64,000 nucleotides of DNA from Leeuwenhoekiella parthenopeia (GCF_020782115.1 NZ_JAJGMW010000004.1:186001-250000), one strand, 5' to 3'; counted from the stretch's first letter, positions 1 to 10,037 are shown. Made by a program: numbers and translations. Notes: a model not told the origin generated them from the letters alone.

Positions 1-725
1 CTCATTTCGGTTTTATAGGCATAATCCTGAAGCCAATTGTGTAAGCCCCACCAGGCAAAAGGCACCGCAATGAGATAGGCCAAAACCACCAGCTTCAAAA
101 AGTCTGTACACAACAATAAATTAAGTTGCGCCAGAGAGGCCCCGAGAACCTTGCGTATACCTATTTCTTTGGCGCGACGTTCGGTCGTATGAATCACAAG
201 CCCCAGAAGTCCCAGACAACTTATCAAAACGGACAGTCCGGTAGCCCAGTTGAGCAGACCTGCGATGCGCTGCTCCTGTTCGTAGAAGTTTGCAATTGTC
301 TCATCAATAAAGGTCATTTTAAAATCTTCGCCCGGATATACTTTTTTGTACACCTGCTCGACCTGAGCTATAGTGCTACTCCAGCCGTCGGGTTTATCAT
401 CCAATACCAAATGGACAGTCCTGAAATTTGTACGGCGTTCTCTGCCGGTATCTCCGGTAAGCACCAAGGGTATAACTTCGGTTTTAAGAGAGCGTTGCTT
501 AAAGTCTTTCATCACGCCCACGATCAAGCGCGTATTGCTATTCAGCTCTATATACTTTCCAACTATGCCTTCTGGATCTTGAAAACCAAAAGCCTTCATT
601 CCGGTTTCATTAATCACATATTCTTCAATAGTATCGTTCAATGGTTTTCTTCCCGCAAGAAGATCAATATTATAAACATTTAAATATTCGCTGTCTCCAT
701 TGAGAATCTGAAGTTCCTGAATCAC
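1..725 (-). pseudogene. C-terminal part of FtsX/MacB-like permease 1, beyond an internal stop; leaves the window
   Basis: Read on the minus strand in the same frame as the gene at 726-2327, this stretch stays open from the TAA at 726-728 to the window edge. It encodes the expected second half of the permease: the end of the second periplasmic domain, a membrane helix (LLNWATGLSVLISCLGLLGL), the family signature RRAKEIGIRKVLGAS, and a helix ending FAWWGLHNWLQDYAYKTEM. All these blocks align with the intact paralogues downstream in the array. It is therefore one gene interrupted by a single nonsense codon, not a separate gene. A GTG lies immediately after the TAA, so re-initiation is conceivable. 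A sequencing error would also explain it. Confidence 0.8.
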
Positions 726-2327
726 TTACTGATCTTCGGTTTTGTAGATTCCCATCCGGGTAGCCATATTGTGTGAAGCCGGAGGCATTCCCCCCAAACT
801 ACTATTAGAAATCCCCGGTAGTTTCCTGATTTCCTGTTCCAAAACGAGTCGCTTGCTAACGTTTTGATCCTCCCACGGAGTTTGCAGATATGCCACGGCA
901 TCGGTTCTAAAACCCAAATCACTGTGCATCATAAAATACAATTGCTTGCTTACAAGCAGAGTGGCAATCACAAAAACCTGAGCAATGACAAATTGCGACA
1001 CGGTTAATACTTTTCGTAAAGAAGCCTTATTTGCAGTGTTTGTGACCGTTCCTTTAAAAACTCGAGTCGGTTTAAATCTTGACAAAACCACTCCCGGGTA
1101 AAAACCCGATAAAAACGTAAGAATAACTAGAAGTCCAAGCACGAGACTAACAAACCACGGACTTGCCATAAGCCCCGCATCAACCCCATCGGGGATGAAA
1201 TCATTAAACAACCTTAAAGCGAGGATCGCTATCAAAACCGAAGAAATAGCCGCCAGCAGGGTAAGCAAAAAGGTTTCTCCCAGAAACTGCAGAACCAATT
1301 GCCTTTTTGAACTCCCCAGGGTTTTACGAATACCTATTTCCTTTGCGCGCTGCGTCGCCTGGGCTGTATTGAGGTTGATAAAATTGATACTTCCTAAAAG
1401 CAGCAGAAAAATGGCTACGAAAATAAGGCTGATCAATATATTCTTATCAGCTTCAGGCCGTGAATAATCGTATATCCCATACTCCTGATCAAAATGCAAC
1501 TCCGAAAGGGGCTGCAGATGAAACGTACGCTTATTGTTGTACTTTATCATATCTGCATCTACGTGTTGCTTACTTAATGCTGCTAACTGGCTTTGAATCT
1601 GCGCTTCGGTGCTATGCTCCGAAAGTTTAATATAAAGCTGAGAAGCATTGTTTGTCATAGACCAACTCTCGCTGAATACCTGATCTTTACTATCGGTTTG
1701 CCTGACGGTTTCTAAAGAAACAAATTCATCAAAGTAAAGGTCAGAACGTTTATCAAAATCTTCAACAATACCCGAAACCACACCCTGCACCTCGGCATTA
1801 TACACAAGGGTCTGCCCCATTACTGCGGTCAAAGGCAGGTTGGGAAAGTATTCTAAAGCACGTTTGCGGGTAAGTACAACCTGATTGGGTTTTTGTAGTG
1901 CAGTTTCTTTAGAACCGGCAATCCAGTCATACTCAAAAATGTCAAAATAGCTGGCCTCGGTAAGTATGATTTTTTCGGGATCACGAAAAATCTGTTCGCC
2001 GGAAGCAGCTTTAGATTCGCTGATCCACCAGTTAAAAAAGTAAGCCGATTGTTCAATGCCTGTTAATTCTTCACGCGCAGCAAGACGCATAGGCGGGGTT
2101 ACTCCACCATTCTTAAAATTTCCCTGGGGGGTTTCAAAATCGGTCACCACCCGGTAAATACGATCCCTGTCTTTATGAAATGTATCAAAGGTAAAATCAT
2201 AATACACCATAAGACCTATCACAAAAGATGCGCTAAAGCCAATGGCCAGACTGATGACGTTAATGAAGGAAAACAACTTATTGTTCCAAATATTCCGCCA
2301 GGCGATTTTGATATAGTTCTTTAACAT
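726..2327 (-). CDS. FtsX/MacB-like ABC permease 1, truncated by in-frame TAA
   Basis: This is the N-terminal 533 residues of an ABC-type permease of the FtsX/MacB superfamily. It opens with the array's common start MLKNYIKIAWRNIW, followed by a first membrane helix (about 21-43), a large periplasmic domain, and a three-helix FtsX core from about 300 with the signature RAKEIGIRKTLGSS. The frame ends within the second periplasmic domain at KTEDQ, whereas intact paralogues here are 785-803 residues. The missing part continues in frame at 1-725. It is the last gene of a minus-strand run of five permeases. It has no ATPase domain and presumably uses the shared ATPase at 12522-13226. Loss of the C-terminal helices should inactivate it unless the stop is suppressed or an error. 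Confidence 0.85.
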   Translation of the reverse strand: MLKNYIKIAWRNIWNNKLFSFINVISLAIGFSASFVIGLMVYYDFTFDTFHKDRDRIYRVVTDFETPQGNFKNGGVTPPMRLAAREELTGIEQSAYFFNWWISESKAASGEQIFRDPEKIILTEASYFDIFEYDWIAGSKETALQKPNQVVLTRKRALEYFPNLPLTAVMGQTLVYNAEVQGVVSGIVEDFDKRSDLYFDEFVSLETVRQTDSKDQVFSESWSMTNNASQLYIKLSEHSTEAQIQSQLAALSKQHVDADMIKYNNKRTFHLQPLSELHFDQEYGIYDYSRPEADKNILISLIFVAIFLLLLGSINFINLNTAQATQRAKEIGIRKTLGSSKRQLVLQFLGETFLLTLLAAISSVLIAILALRLFNDFIPDGVDAGLMASPWFVSLVLGLLVILTFLSGFYPGVVLSRFKPTRVFKGTVTNTANKASLRKVLTVSQFVIAQVFVIATLLVSKQLYFMMHSDLGFRTDAVAYLQTPWEDQNVSKRLVLEQEIRKLPGISNSSLGGMPPASHNMATRMGIYKTEDQ

Positions 2328-2330
2328 GAT

Positions 2331-2482
2331 CTATTGTTATTGCTATTGTTATTGTTATTGCTATTCCTTATTGAATTTGGAGTTGATCTTTTAAATAACT
2401 CAGTAACCTAATAACCCAATTAACCATTAACATTTAACCGATTTCCATTAATTCCACCTTTGGGGGTTAGGGGGCTCGGGGC
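2331..2482 (-). repeat. Conserved intergenic repeat of the permease array, copy 1
   Basis: This gap is nearly the same as those at 4897-5032 and 7436-7590. A block beginning at the words TTGAATTTGGAGTT and running through a run of TAAC-type words to the GGGGGTTAGGGGGCTCGG tail is shared. Next to the downstream gene's start codon lies a tract of TATTGT/TATTGC hexamers, about five or six units here. The gaps were evidently duplicated together with the permease genes. Confidence 0.85.
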
Positions 2483-4894
2483 TCATTCGGTACGCAGCGA
2501 TTCCACCGGATTCTTAAGCGCTGCCCGTATGGTCCTGAAACTTATCGTAAACAGGGCTATAAAAACCGCCAGCAGACCGGCTGCCAGAAAAATCCAAAGA
2601 TGCAATTCAATACGGTATTCATAATCCTGCAGCCATTGTGATAACAGCCACCAGGCAACCGGGGCGGCAATTACAAAAGCGACGCCTACGAGTTTCAGAA
2701 AATCTTTAGTCAATAAAAATGTGATTTGCGCGACACTGGCGCCTACCACTTTACGGACCCCGATTTCTTTGGTTCGTTGCGTCACTACCAGCATCGAGAT
2801 CGCAAAAAGTCCGATACAGCTTAGGATAATGGCAATCAGCGAACCGCTGCTGATGATGGTGGTCATCGTGCGCTCGCGTTTAAAGGTGCGGTCGATGTTT
2901 TCATCTAAAAAAGAGCCGAGAAATTCGGCGTTGGGCTCAATGCGTTTCCAGGCATCTTCGATGCTTTCAAAAGTCTGGGCCATATTTTGAGGAGCCACCT
3001 TTACAAAAGCATAATACAAATCCCAATCGCCTTTCATAAACAGACTTATAGGTTCGATTTTTTTGTTGAGCGACTGAAAGTTGTAATCCTTCAGGACGCC
3101 CACCACGGTATATTTGATGGAATCGTCAATAATAAGTTGTTTGTTTAGGGGATCTTCTTCCTGAAGTTCGCGCGCCATCGCTTCATTGATTACAATAGAA
3201 AGGCTGTCGCCGGAATAACTTCGGCTAAACGTACGCCCCTCTTTCAACTGAAGGCCTAAAGTTTCCGGGTAATCATAGTCAACTACCAGCATATTGGTAG
3301 AAACGCCACGGCCTTTATAATCAAAGCCCATCCGGCTAAAATAGGTGCTTCCGTCTTTCCCGAGACCCAGGTTGTTGTCTGAAGCCGTAACCGAAAGAAT
3401 ACCCGGTTTCCCGGCTAGTTCGTTGCGCAGCAAAGCCACATTCTGGCGGTTGGTGCGCTTTCCGTTTAAAGGAATAGCAACCACCTGTTCCTTATTAAAC
3501 CCAAGGTCTTTATTCCGCATATAGTCCAGCTGCTTCCCCAGGACCAAAGTCCCGGAAATCAACACAATCGCAATGCTAAACTGCACCACCATCAGCGCAT
3601 TGCGCACCCGGTTTTTACCGGCTAAATCAAGCTTTCCTTTTAAGGCTTTGAGTGTGCCCAGTTTGCTCAAAACCAAAGCCGGATAGCCGCCCGCAATAAA
3701 CGTGATCAGGATAAATGAAATTAAAAGGGTGATTACAAGTGTTGACGAACTCATATCTGTAAGTCTCGCCGGGGTGTTGAAGAGCTGGCGAAAAGGGGAT
3801 TCTAAAGCCAGACTAAGACCTATCCCCAGCAGGAGTGCAATTAAAAAGATCCAGACGCTTTCGCTCCAAAACTGAAAAAACAACTGTTTTTTAGCCGCGC
3901 CGAGGGTTTTACGCATACCTATTTCCCGCAGGCGCTGGGCACTACGCGCAATGCTCATATTCACAAAATTGATCCCCGCAATAAACAGAATGAGTAACCC
4001 AATCCCTAAAATCATATAGGGATAAGCCCGACTCACTTTTAAGTAATCTCCTTTAAAATCAGCAAAATGAATGTCTTTAAAAGGAAGGAGATTAAGTTCT
4101 AAATAATTGCCGTTTGCATTGGGTTGCGCGCCGTCACGTTTAAGATCTTCAATGTTTCCCTGATAATGCAGGTTGTTAAAGGAAACCGCGCTTTGCGTGA
4201 GTGCCTCTGGGGTGGTATCTGCACTAAGCTGAATAAAAACCGAATGATTTCGGGAATCCCAACGGTCAACATTTTCGGCATAATTGGGAGAATGGGTGAA
4301 ATTAACTGCCGCGTCAAACCGAAGCCCGCTGGTTACCGGAATATCTTTAAGAATACTTCCTACGGTAAACACCTCGTTGCGCCCGTTTACAAGCAGGTTT
4401 AGGCGTTCGCCCAGCACTTCGGTCTTGCCAAATAAACGTTGGGCGGTCTCTTCGGTAATGCTTATTTGTGAATCGTTTTTCAAAACATCAACCGGACCTC
4501 TGAGCGTTTCAAAACTAAACATCTCAAAAAATTCAGGATCTGTAAAGATCAATCTCAAATCAAGCTCCTTACCTTCCTCCAGATTGAGGGCGTGATCGCT
4601 GATGTAGCGGGAAATGTGCTTGATATTGGGCAGTTCCCGCTCCAGTGCAGGCGCAAAAGGCACCGGCATAGAGGTCGCCAGTTCCTGACCATCGGGGGTC
4701 TGCTCGCTGTAATACACCTGAAAAAGGTCTTCCTTATTTTCGTGAAATTGATCGTACGACAAATCAAAAAAAGCATACATCCCCAGCAGCAGCGCTGCCG
4801 CAAATGCGACACTCAGTCTCAGCAGATTAAGCAGGGTAAAGCTTTTGTCTTTCCACAGATTCCTAAACGCGATTTTGATATAGTTTTTTAACAT
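2483..4894 (-). CDS. FtsX/MacB-like ABC transporter permease 2
   Basis: The 803-residue membrane protein has the full two-module layout of this Bacteroidota permease family. Helix 1 is at about 21-42 and is followed by a periplasmic MacB_PCD-like domain. A three-helix FtsX core at about 290-430 carries RLREIGMRKTLGAA. A further helix near VRNALMVVQFSIAIVLISG precedes a second periplasmic domain, and the final FtsX core has QRTKEIGVRKVVGAS and ends NPVESLRTE. It lacks an ATPase domain. By family knowledge such proteins partner a LolD/MacB-type ATPase and an adaptor to move lipids, peptides or drugs across the envelope. The substrate cannot be read from sequence. It is separated from permease 3 by a repeat-bearing gap. 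Confidence 0.9.
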   Translation of the reverse strand: MLKNYIKIAFRNLWKDKSFTLLNLLRLSVAFAAALLLGMYAFFDLSYDQFHENKEDLFQVYYSEQTPDGQELATSMPVPFAPALERELPNIKHISRYISDHALNLEEGKELDLRLIFTDPEFFEMFSFETLRGPVDVLKNDSQISITEETAQRLFGKTEVLGERLNLLVNGRNEVFTVGSILKDIPVTSGLRFDAAVNFTHSPNYAENVDRWDSRNHSVFIQLSADTTPEALTQSAVSFNNLHYQGNIEDLKRDGAQPNANGNYLELNLLPFKDIHFADFKGDYLKVSRAYPYMILGIGLLILFIAGINFVNMSIARSAQRLREIGMRKTLGAAKKQLFFQFWSESVWIFLIALLLGIGLSLALESPFRQLFNTPARLTDMSSSTLVITLLISFILITFIAGGYPALVLSKLGTLKALKGKLDLAGKNRVRNALMVVQFSIAIVLISGTLVLGKQLDYMRNKDLGFNKEQVVAIPLNGKRTNRQNVALLRNELAGKPGILSVTASDNNLGLGKDGSTYFSRMGFDYKGRGVSTNMLVVDYDYPETLGLQLKEGRTFSRSYSGDSLSIVINEAMARELQEEDPLNKQLIIDDSIKYTVVGVLKDYNFQSLNKKIEPISLFMKGDWDLYYAFVKVAPQNMAQTFESIEDAWKRIEPNAEFLGSFLDENIDRTFKRERTMTTIISSGSLIAIILSCIGLFAISMLVVTQRTKEIGVRKVVGASVAQITFLLTKDFLKLVGVAFVIAAPVAWWLLSQWLQDYEYRIELHLWIFLAAGLLAVFIALFTISFRTIRAALKNPVESLRTE

Positions 4895-4896
4895 TA

Positions 4897-5032
4897 TCTA
4901 TTGTTATTGTTATTGAATTTGGAGTTAGTCTTTTAAATAACTCAGTAACCTAATAACCCAATTAACCATTAACATTTAACCCATTTCCATTAATCCCCCC
5001 TTTGGGGGTTAGGGGGCTCGGAGGCTCGGGGC
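4897..5032 (-). repeat. Conserved intergenic repeat of the permease array, copy 2
   Basis: This gap has the same block as copies 1 and 3, including the TTTGGGGGTTAGGGGGCTCGG end beside the upstream gene's stop. Only two or three TATTGT hexamers precede the downstream start codon, so hexamer number differs between copies. Confidence 0.85.
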
Positions 5033-7432
5033 TTATTCGGTTCTTAATGATTTTACAGGGTTAGCTATTGCGGCTTTTACAGCCTGAAAGCTTACCGTTA
5101 CAAACGCGATGAGTGTTGCTCCCAGACCTGCAAGACCAAATACCCACCAGTGTATAGGCGTACGGTAGCTGAAATTCTGTAACCAGGCGCTCATAATCCA
5201 GTATGCCACTGGAGACGCCAGTAAAAAGGCCACTCCTACCAGTTTTAAAAAATCTTTGGAGAGCAGTCGTGTTACTCCCGCAACACTGGCACCTAAAACT
5301 TTACGCACCCCGATCTCTTTGGTGCGTTGTTCTGCCATAAAGGCCGCGAGACCAAAAAGACCCAAACAGGCAACAAAAATGGCCAGCACCGAAAATAAGG
5401 TTGCCGTACGTGCTGTGCGCTCTTCTGAAGCGTAAAGCTGCGCGACATGCCTGTCTACAAAAGCGTAGTCAAAAGCTGTATTGGGCAAATTTTCATTAAA
5501 GGTTTGCTCTAAATCGCTGATTAATTGTTGCAGGTTTTGGGTATTGTAGCGTATCAGGAGGGTGCGTATACCTTCAGGGGCATCATTGGCTTTGTAATAC
5601 ATGTACCCGCCACTGTCTTCTTTAAGTGAATTGAAGTTGAAATTTGCCACCACGCCCGTGATAATGGCTTTACCGCCCAGCTCTGTATTTATGGGTTTAT
5701 TTACCGCATCTTCAGGGGTTTTATAATTCAGGTAGTGGAGTATCTTTTCGTTTATCAACGTATACACAAGCGAATCTCCCTCGGGAATGTTTTGCGGAAG
5801 CTCAGAACCGGCAAGAAGCTTCAGTTTTAAGGTTTCAACCACATTACCTTCGGTACGGCAACTCGCGATGGGCATTCCCGTTTGATCTGTGCTTAAACGG
5901 CTTACAGACCTGCCGCTTTCATCGGCCCCGGGTATAGATTGTACGGCTGCAATACCCGCTACATAAGTCTTTCGGTTTAAAGCGTTTTGCAGATTTTGAA
6001 CCTGCTGCCTGTTTTCGGCAGATTTTACCGAAACCGCAACCACGCCATCGGGATTATAACCCAGGTCTTTATTTTTTATAAAATCCATTTGCTGCACGAT
6101 CACGGTAACCGCAATAATTAAAATGATAGAAGCCGCAAACTGAAACACCACGAGACCCTTTCGCACAACTTCTGAGGCGGTATGCTTTTTTGTGGATTTA
6201 TTCACCAGCGAAAGCGGCGAAATTCCGGTCATAGAAAGCGCTGGATAGCTACCCGCAACGAGGGTAACCAGCAGCCAGATAAGAGCTAAGCCAATTAAAA
6301 TAGGTGTAGCTAACAGATCACTGTAATGCAGCGTATTACCGGTGAAATTTTTAAACAGAGGCAGTACCAAAAATGAAATCCCAAAAGCGAGAACCACGGC
6401 TATAAAAACCAGAATCGCGGTTTCTACATAAAACAGGGAAAGCATATGCTTCCGGCTGGCGCCCAAAACTTTATTAACCCCTATGCTCTTTCTGCGCTTC
6501 TGCGAATTTGCTGTCGCCAGATTCATATAGTTGATGCAGGCGATTAGCAATACCAGTACAGACAGAAATACCAAACTTCTAACAGTGGTAATACTTCCCA
6601 GCTTTGAAGAATATCCGTCGCCAATTCCTGCTGAGTACAGGTGTATTTTGGTTAAGGGTTGCAGGTAAAACCGGGTGAAATACTGTCCTTCTTTAGCAAC
6701 ATATTTATCGATCAACCGGGTTGCCTGAGATTCAATTTGTGCCACGGGAGTTTCGGGTTGTACTTGCACATAGGTCTCATAGCTGGCATTGCTCCAATAC
6801 TCATTTTGCCCCATCCACGAGTCCATGATATTGTAAATCAGCTCGCAGTCTATCACACTGTTACGGGGTAGGTTTGTGTAGACTCCGGAGACCTGAAGCG
6901 TATCGCGGTTGTTTACAGTGATAAATTCACCCAGAGCAGATTTAGTACCAAAAAACCGTTCTTTAGCAGCCTGAGACAGTACCACCGAGTTGGGGTTGGC
7001 AAATGCATTTTTTGAGTTTCCTTCTAAAAATTTAAAGTCAAACATCTCAAACACCGTAGAATCTGCAAGGTAAAGTCCGTCTTCTGTAAAGTTTTTAGTC
7101 CCAATTTTTAAAGAGGCCGTGACTCCAAAATCGTCTTTAATGAGCCGCGTCATTCTTTTAACCTGCGGAATGTCTTTGACCATCGCCGGACCAACGGCGT
7201 TGGGTAGTTCGGCCCAGGTTTCAAAGTTGTATACTTCGGAAGTCTTCATATTCACACGGTAAATGGCTTCAGCGTGCGAATACATTTTATCAAAGCTGAG
7301 TTCGGTATTTACAAAGGAAAACAGCACAATACAAACACATAAGCCAACCACCAGGCCAATGATGTTTAAACCCGTAAACAGGCGGTTTGCTTTGATATTC
7401 CGCCAGGCGATTTTGATATAGTTCTTTGACAT
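5033..7432 (-). CDS. FtsX/MacB-like ABC transporter permease 3
   Basis: This is a 799-residue paralogue of its neighbours. It begins MSKNYIKIAWRNIKANRLF with helix 1 at about 20-43, then a periplasmic domain, an FtsX core from about 285 (RKSIGVNKVLGAS), a middle helix (VVFQFAASIILIIAVTVIV), a second periplasmic domain, and a final core with QRTKEIGVRKVLGAS ending NPVKSLRTE. The signature in the first core is RRKSIGVNK rather than the usual KEIGIRK, a divergence not seen in the other copies. Its last ~60 bases resemble those of permeases 4 and 5, suggesting recent duplication or gene conversion at the 3' ends. The substrate is unknown. Confidence 0.9.
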   Translation of the reverse strand: MSKNYIKIAWRNIKANRLFTGLNIIGLVVGLCVCIVLFSFVNTELSFDKMYSHAEAIYRVNMKTSEVYNFETWAELPNAVGPAMVKDIPQVKRMTRLIKDDFGVTASLKIGTKNFTEDGLYLADSTVFEMFDFKFLEGNSKNAFANPNSVVLSQAAKERFFGTKSALGEFITVNNRDTLQVSGVYTNLPRNSVIDCELIYNIMDSWMGQNEYWSNASYETYVQVQPETPVAQIESQATRLIDKYVAKEGQYFTRFYLQPLTKIHLYSAGIGDGYSSKLGSITTVRSLVFLSVLVLLIACINYMNLATANSQKRRKSIGVNKVLGASRKHMLSLFYVETAILVFIAVVLAFGISFLVLPLFKNFTGNTLHYSDLLATPILIGLALIWLLVTLVAGSYPALSMTGISPLSLVNKSTKKHTASEVVRKGLVVFQFAASIILIIAVTVIVQQMDFIKNKDLGYNPDGVVAVSVKSAENRQQVQNLQNALNRKTYVAGIAAVQSIPGADESGRSVSRLSTDQTGMPIASCRTEGNVVETLKLKLLAGSELPQNIPEGDSLVYTLINEKILHYLNYKTPEDAVNKPINTELGGKAIITGVVANFNFNSLKEDSGGYMYYKANDAPEGIRTLLIRYNTQNLQQLISDLEQTFNENLPNTAFDYAFVDRHVAQLYASEERTARTATLFSVLAIFVACLGLFGLAAFMAEQRTKEIGVRKVLGASVAGVTRLLSKDFLKLVGVAFLLASPVAYWIMSAWLQNFSYRTPIHWWVFGLAGLGATLIAFVTVSFQAVKAAIANPVKSLRTE

Positions 7433-7435
7433 TGT

Positions 7436-7590
7436 CTAGTGTTATTGCTATTGTTATTCTTTATTGAATTTGGAGTTAGTCTTTTAAATAACTCAGTAAC
7501 CTAATAACCCAATTAACCATTAACATTTAACCCCTTCCCCTTTCCATTAATCCCCCCTTCGGGGGTTAGGGGGCTCGGGGGCTCGGGGGC
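7436..7590 (-). repeat. Conserved intergenic repeat of the permease array, copy 3
   Basis: This is the third copy of the shared gap. It holds about three TATTGC/TATTGT/TATTCT hexamers next to the permease 3 start. Its C/G-rich end (CCCCCCTTCGGGGGTTAGG) is expanded relative to the other copies and can form a short hairpin. Confidence 0.85.
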
Positions 7591-9948
7591 TTATTCGGTT
7601 CTCAAGGATTTTACGGGGTTGGCGATTGCGGCTTTAATGGCCTGAAAGCTTACGGTTAACAGGGCAATTCCTATAGCGGCAATACCCGCAACTACAAATA
7701 CCCAGACGTTAATCGATATGCGATAGGCAAATCCCTGCAGCCAGCTGTACATAATATACCAGGCCAATGGGACTGCAATTACTATGGAAACCAGTACCAG
7801 AACTATAAAATCTTTAGACAGTAAGCGCACGATACCGGCGACACTCGAGCCTAACACTTTGCGCACCCCTATTTCTTTGCGCCGTTGCTGTGCGGTGTAA
7901 GCCGAAAGTCCAAACAGACCCAGGCAGGATATCAAGATGGAAAGCGCCGCAAAAATTTGGGATAACGAACCCATCAACTGTTCGTTTTTAAACCGCCGGT
8001 CAAACGCGGCATCTACAAACTCGTATTCAAAGGGATAACCCGGGTTGTAGGTTTTGAGGGTTTGCTCTATGGTACTCAAGATTTCATCTGCCGGGTAGTT
8101 GGGATTGGTCCTCAGATACATGTATTGGGCCTCAGACGGAAAGTTGAAAAACATAACCGGATCACTGGTGCCATACATATCACCATATAAATAATCATTA
8201 GTCACTCCAACAACGGTAACCGTATCGCCAAACCAGTCTATGGTTTTACCCAGTGCACTGCCTGCTCCCATTAGTTTTGCAAATGATTCGGTGATAAGTA
8301 CGTGCGTGCTGTCTTGTGCTACGCTTGTACTGAAACCCCGACCTTCAAGAATCTTAATCCCGGTCGTTTCTAAATAACCATCAGTGACATACCTGAAAGA
8401 CACCAAAACATCTTCTGTATCGGTTCCTCCCTGCCATCTCAAACCCGAACCGTTATTACCGGCAGACATTATGTTTGAATTTGATAAACCCAAACTGCCT
8501 ACCATCCCGGTATTCTTCAGGCTTTCTGCTATCGCATTCCTGTTTTTAATCAAATCTCCATTTACAGGTATTTCAATCAGGTTTTCTTTATTTAGGCCTA
8601 AATCCCGATTTTTTACGTGCTGCACCTGCTGATAAACCAGAAGGGTGCTTATGATGAAAACAATAGAAACCGAAAACTGGGTTATCACGAGCCCCTTCCG
8701 CACAAAACCGGCTCCTTTAGCCTGTATGCGATTGCCTTTTAAAACCGCTATGGGCTTAAAAGAAGAAAGGTAAAACGCAGGGTAAAGGCCTGCCAATATT
8801 CCGCAGGTAAGCGTTATTCCTAATAATGAAATTAAATGTGAGGGTACTGTAAGACCTAATGAAAGCTGCTTTCCTATAAGTCCGTTAAAAGCAGGAATGA
8901 TGAGCAGCAGTACCAATACACTCAATACCGCAGCCAATAGAGCAGTAAGCATCGCCTCGGTTATAAATTGAAGAATCAGCTGCTTTTTATCTGAACCCAA
9001 AGTTTTACGCACCCCTACTTCGTTTGCCCGTTTCTCGCTTCGGGCGGTTGACAAATTCATAAAATTGATGCAAGCAATGATTAAGATGATCAGGGCCACA
9101 AAACTGAATAAGCGCACGTACTCTATTCTTCCGCCTACCACTTCTCCGTTTTTAAAATCAGATCTCAGATGCCAGTCTTTTGCTGCATGCAGAATGGCCT
9201 GGGTATCTGCATCGTCGGTCTTTGCCGGTAAAACCTGCTTTACTTTGGCATTAACCGTGTTGAAATCAGCACCCGGCGCCAGCATCACAAAGGTGTCTGT
9301 AAAATTGCTGCCATAGTCCTGAGTCCAGGGTTTGTCCTGAGTAAAGTTTTCAAAAGGTACAAGCCAGCTAAAACCGTAAGTGGTATTTTTGGGAAGATTT
9401 TCAATTACTCCGGTTATTTTAAAATGTTCCTTCTGGTTAATCTGAACACTCTGTCCGTATAGATTGTTTGGATTTTCAAAAAGAATTTGAGCCAACTCCT
9501 GCGTAATAACGATTCCGTCTTTACTCTTAAACGCTTCAGATGCATTGCCCTCAATAAATTTCAGGTCGTACAGATCCAAAAAATCGGCATCAGTGTAGGA
9601 ACCGCTACTAACAACCGAAGAATTATTCACGCTAAACAAAAAGTCGGCATTACGAAAGCGCGCTGCCCTGGTTATTTCAGGAATCTCAGCTTTTAAAGCT
9701 GCAGCTAAAGGTCCCGGTGTCGCCTGAAAAAACGTACGTGTTTGCCCTTCATAGACCTGATTGGTAGGCACACTGTACACCCGTTCCTGATCTGTAACTA
9801 CAGTATCATAACTCATCTCATCTTCAACCCAAAGCAGAATGATGCTGGCACAGGTGATTCCTATGGCAAGGCCAAAAATATTGAGTGCGCTGTATCCCTT
9901 GTTCTTCCAAAGGTTTCTAAAGGCGATTTTGAAATAGTTTTTAAGCAT
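7591..9948 (-). CDS. FtsX/MacB-like ABC transporter permease 4
   Basis: This is a 785-residue permease. It starts MLKNYFKIAFRNLWKNKGYS with helix 1 (LNIFGLAIGITCASIILLW). It has a first periplasmic domain, an FtsX core at about 285-410 with ANEVGVRKTLGSD, a middle helix (VITQFSVSIVFIISTLLVY), a second periplasmic domain, and a final core with QRRKEIGVRKVLGSS ending NPVKSLRTE. The architecture is complete with no internal stops. It lies 89 bases downstream of permease 5, and that gap holds a strong hairpin. The transported substrate is unknown; it most likely works with the adaptor and ATPase encoded upstream. Confidence 0.9.
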   Translation of the reverse strand: MLKNYFKIAFRNLWKNKGYSALNIFGLAIGITCASIILLWVEDEMSYDTVVTDQERVYSVPTNQVYEGQTRTFFQATPGPLAAALKAEIPEITRAARFRNADFLFSVNNSSVVSSGSYTDADFLDLYDLKFIEGNASEAFKSKDGIVITQELAQILFENPNNLYGQSVQINQKEHFKITGVIENLPKNTTYGFSWLVPFENFTQDKPWTQDYGSNFTDTFVMLAPGADFNTVNAKVKQVLPAKTDDADTQAILHAAKDWHLRSDFKNGEVVGGRIEYVRLFSFVALIILIIACINFMNLSTARSEKRANEVGVRKTLGSDKKQLILQFITEAMLTALLAAVLSVLVLLLIIPAFNGLIGKQLSLGLTVPSHLISLLGITLTCGILAGLYPAFYLSSFKPIAVLKGNRIQAKGAGFVRKGLVITQFSVSIVFIISTLLVYQQVQHVKNRDLGLNKENLIEIPVNGDLIKNRNAIAESLKNTGMVGSLGLSNSNIMSAGNNGSGLRWQGGTDTEDVLVSFRYVTDGYLETTGIKILEGRGFSTSVAQDSTHVLITESFAKLMGAGSALGKTIDWFGDTVTVVGVTNDYLYGDMYGTSDPVMFFNFPSEAQYMYLRTNPNYPADEILSTIEQTLKTYNPGYPFEYEFVDAAFDRRFKNEQLMGSLSQIFAALSILISCLGLFGLSAYTAQQRRKEIGVRKVLGSSVAGIVRLLSKDFIVLVLVSIVIAVPLAWYIMYSWLQGFAYRISINVWVFVVAGIAAIGIALLTVSFQAIKAAIANPVKSLRTE

Positions 9949-9991
9949 GATCTATTGTTATTTTCATTGCTATTCTTATTGTACTTAGAGC

Positions 9992-10024
9992 AAACCTCAC
10001 AGGTTTCTAAAACCTGTGAGGTTT
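9992..10024. repeat. Perfect 15-bp inverted repeat between permeases 5 and 4
   Basis: Arms AAACCTCACAGGTTT (9992-10006) and AAACCTGTGAGGTTT (10010-10024) pair perfectly around a three-base loop. On the minus strand, where the operon is read, no T-run follows, so it is a poor intrinsic terminator. It could stabilise or partly attenuate the transcript, or be a mobile extragenic palindrome. Confidence 0.8.
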
Positions 10025-10037
10025 AGCCAATAGGGAT

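Noticed and set aside
126-683. A 185-codon plus-strand frame over the permease 1 tail
   Set aside because: The opposite strand encodes well-matched permease sequence; the plus-strand product has no family resemblance.
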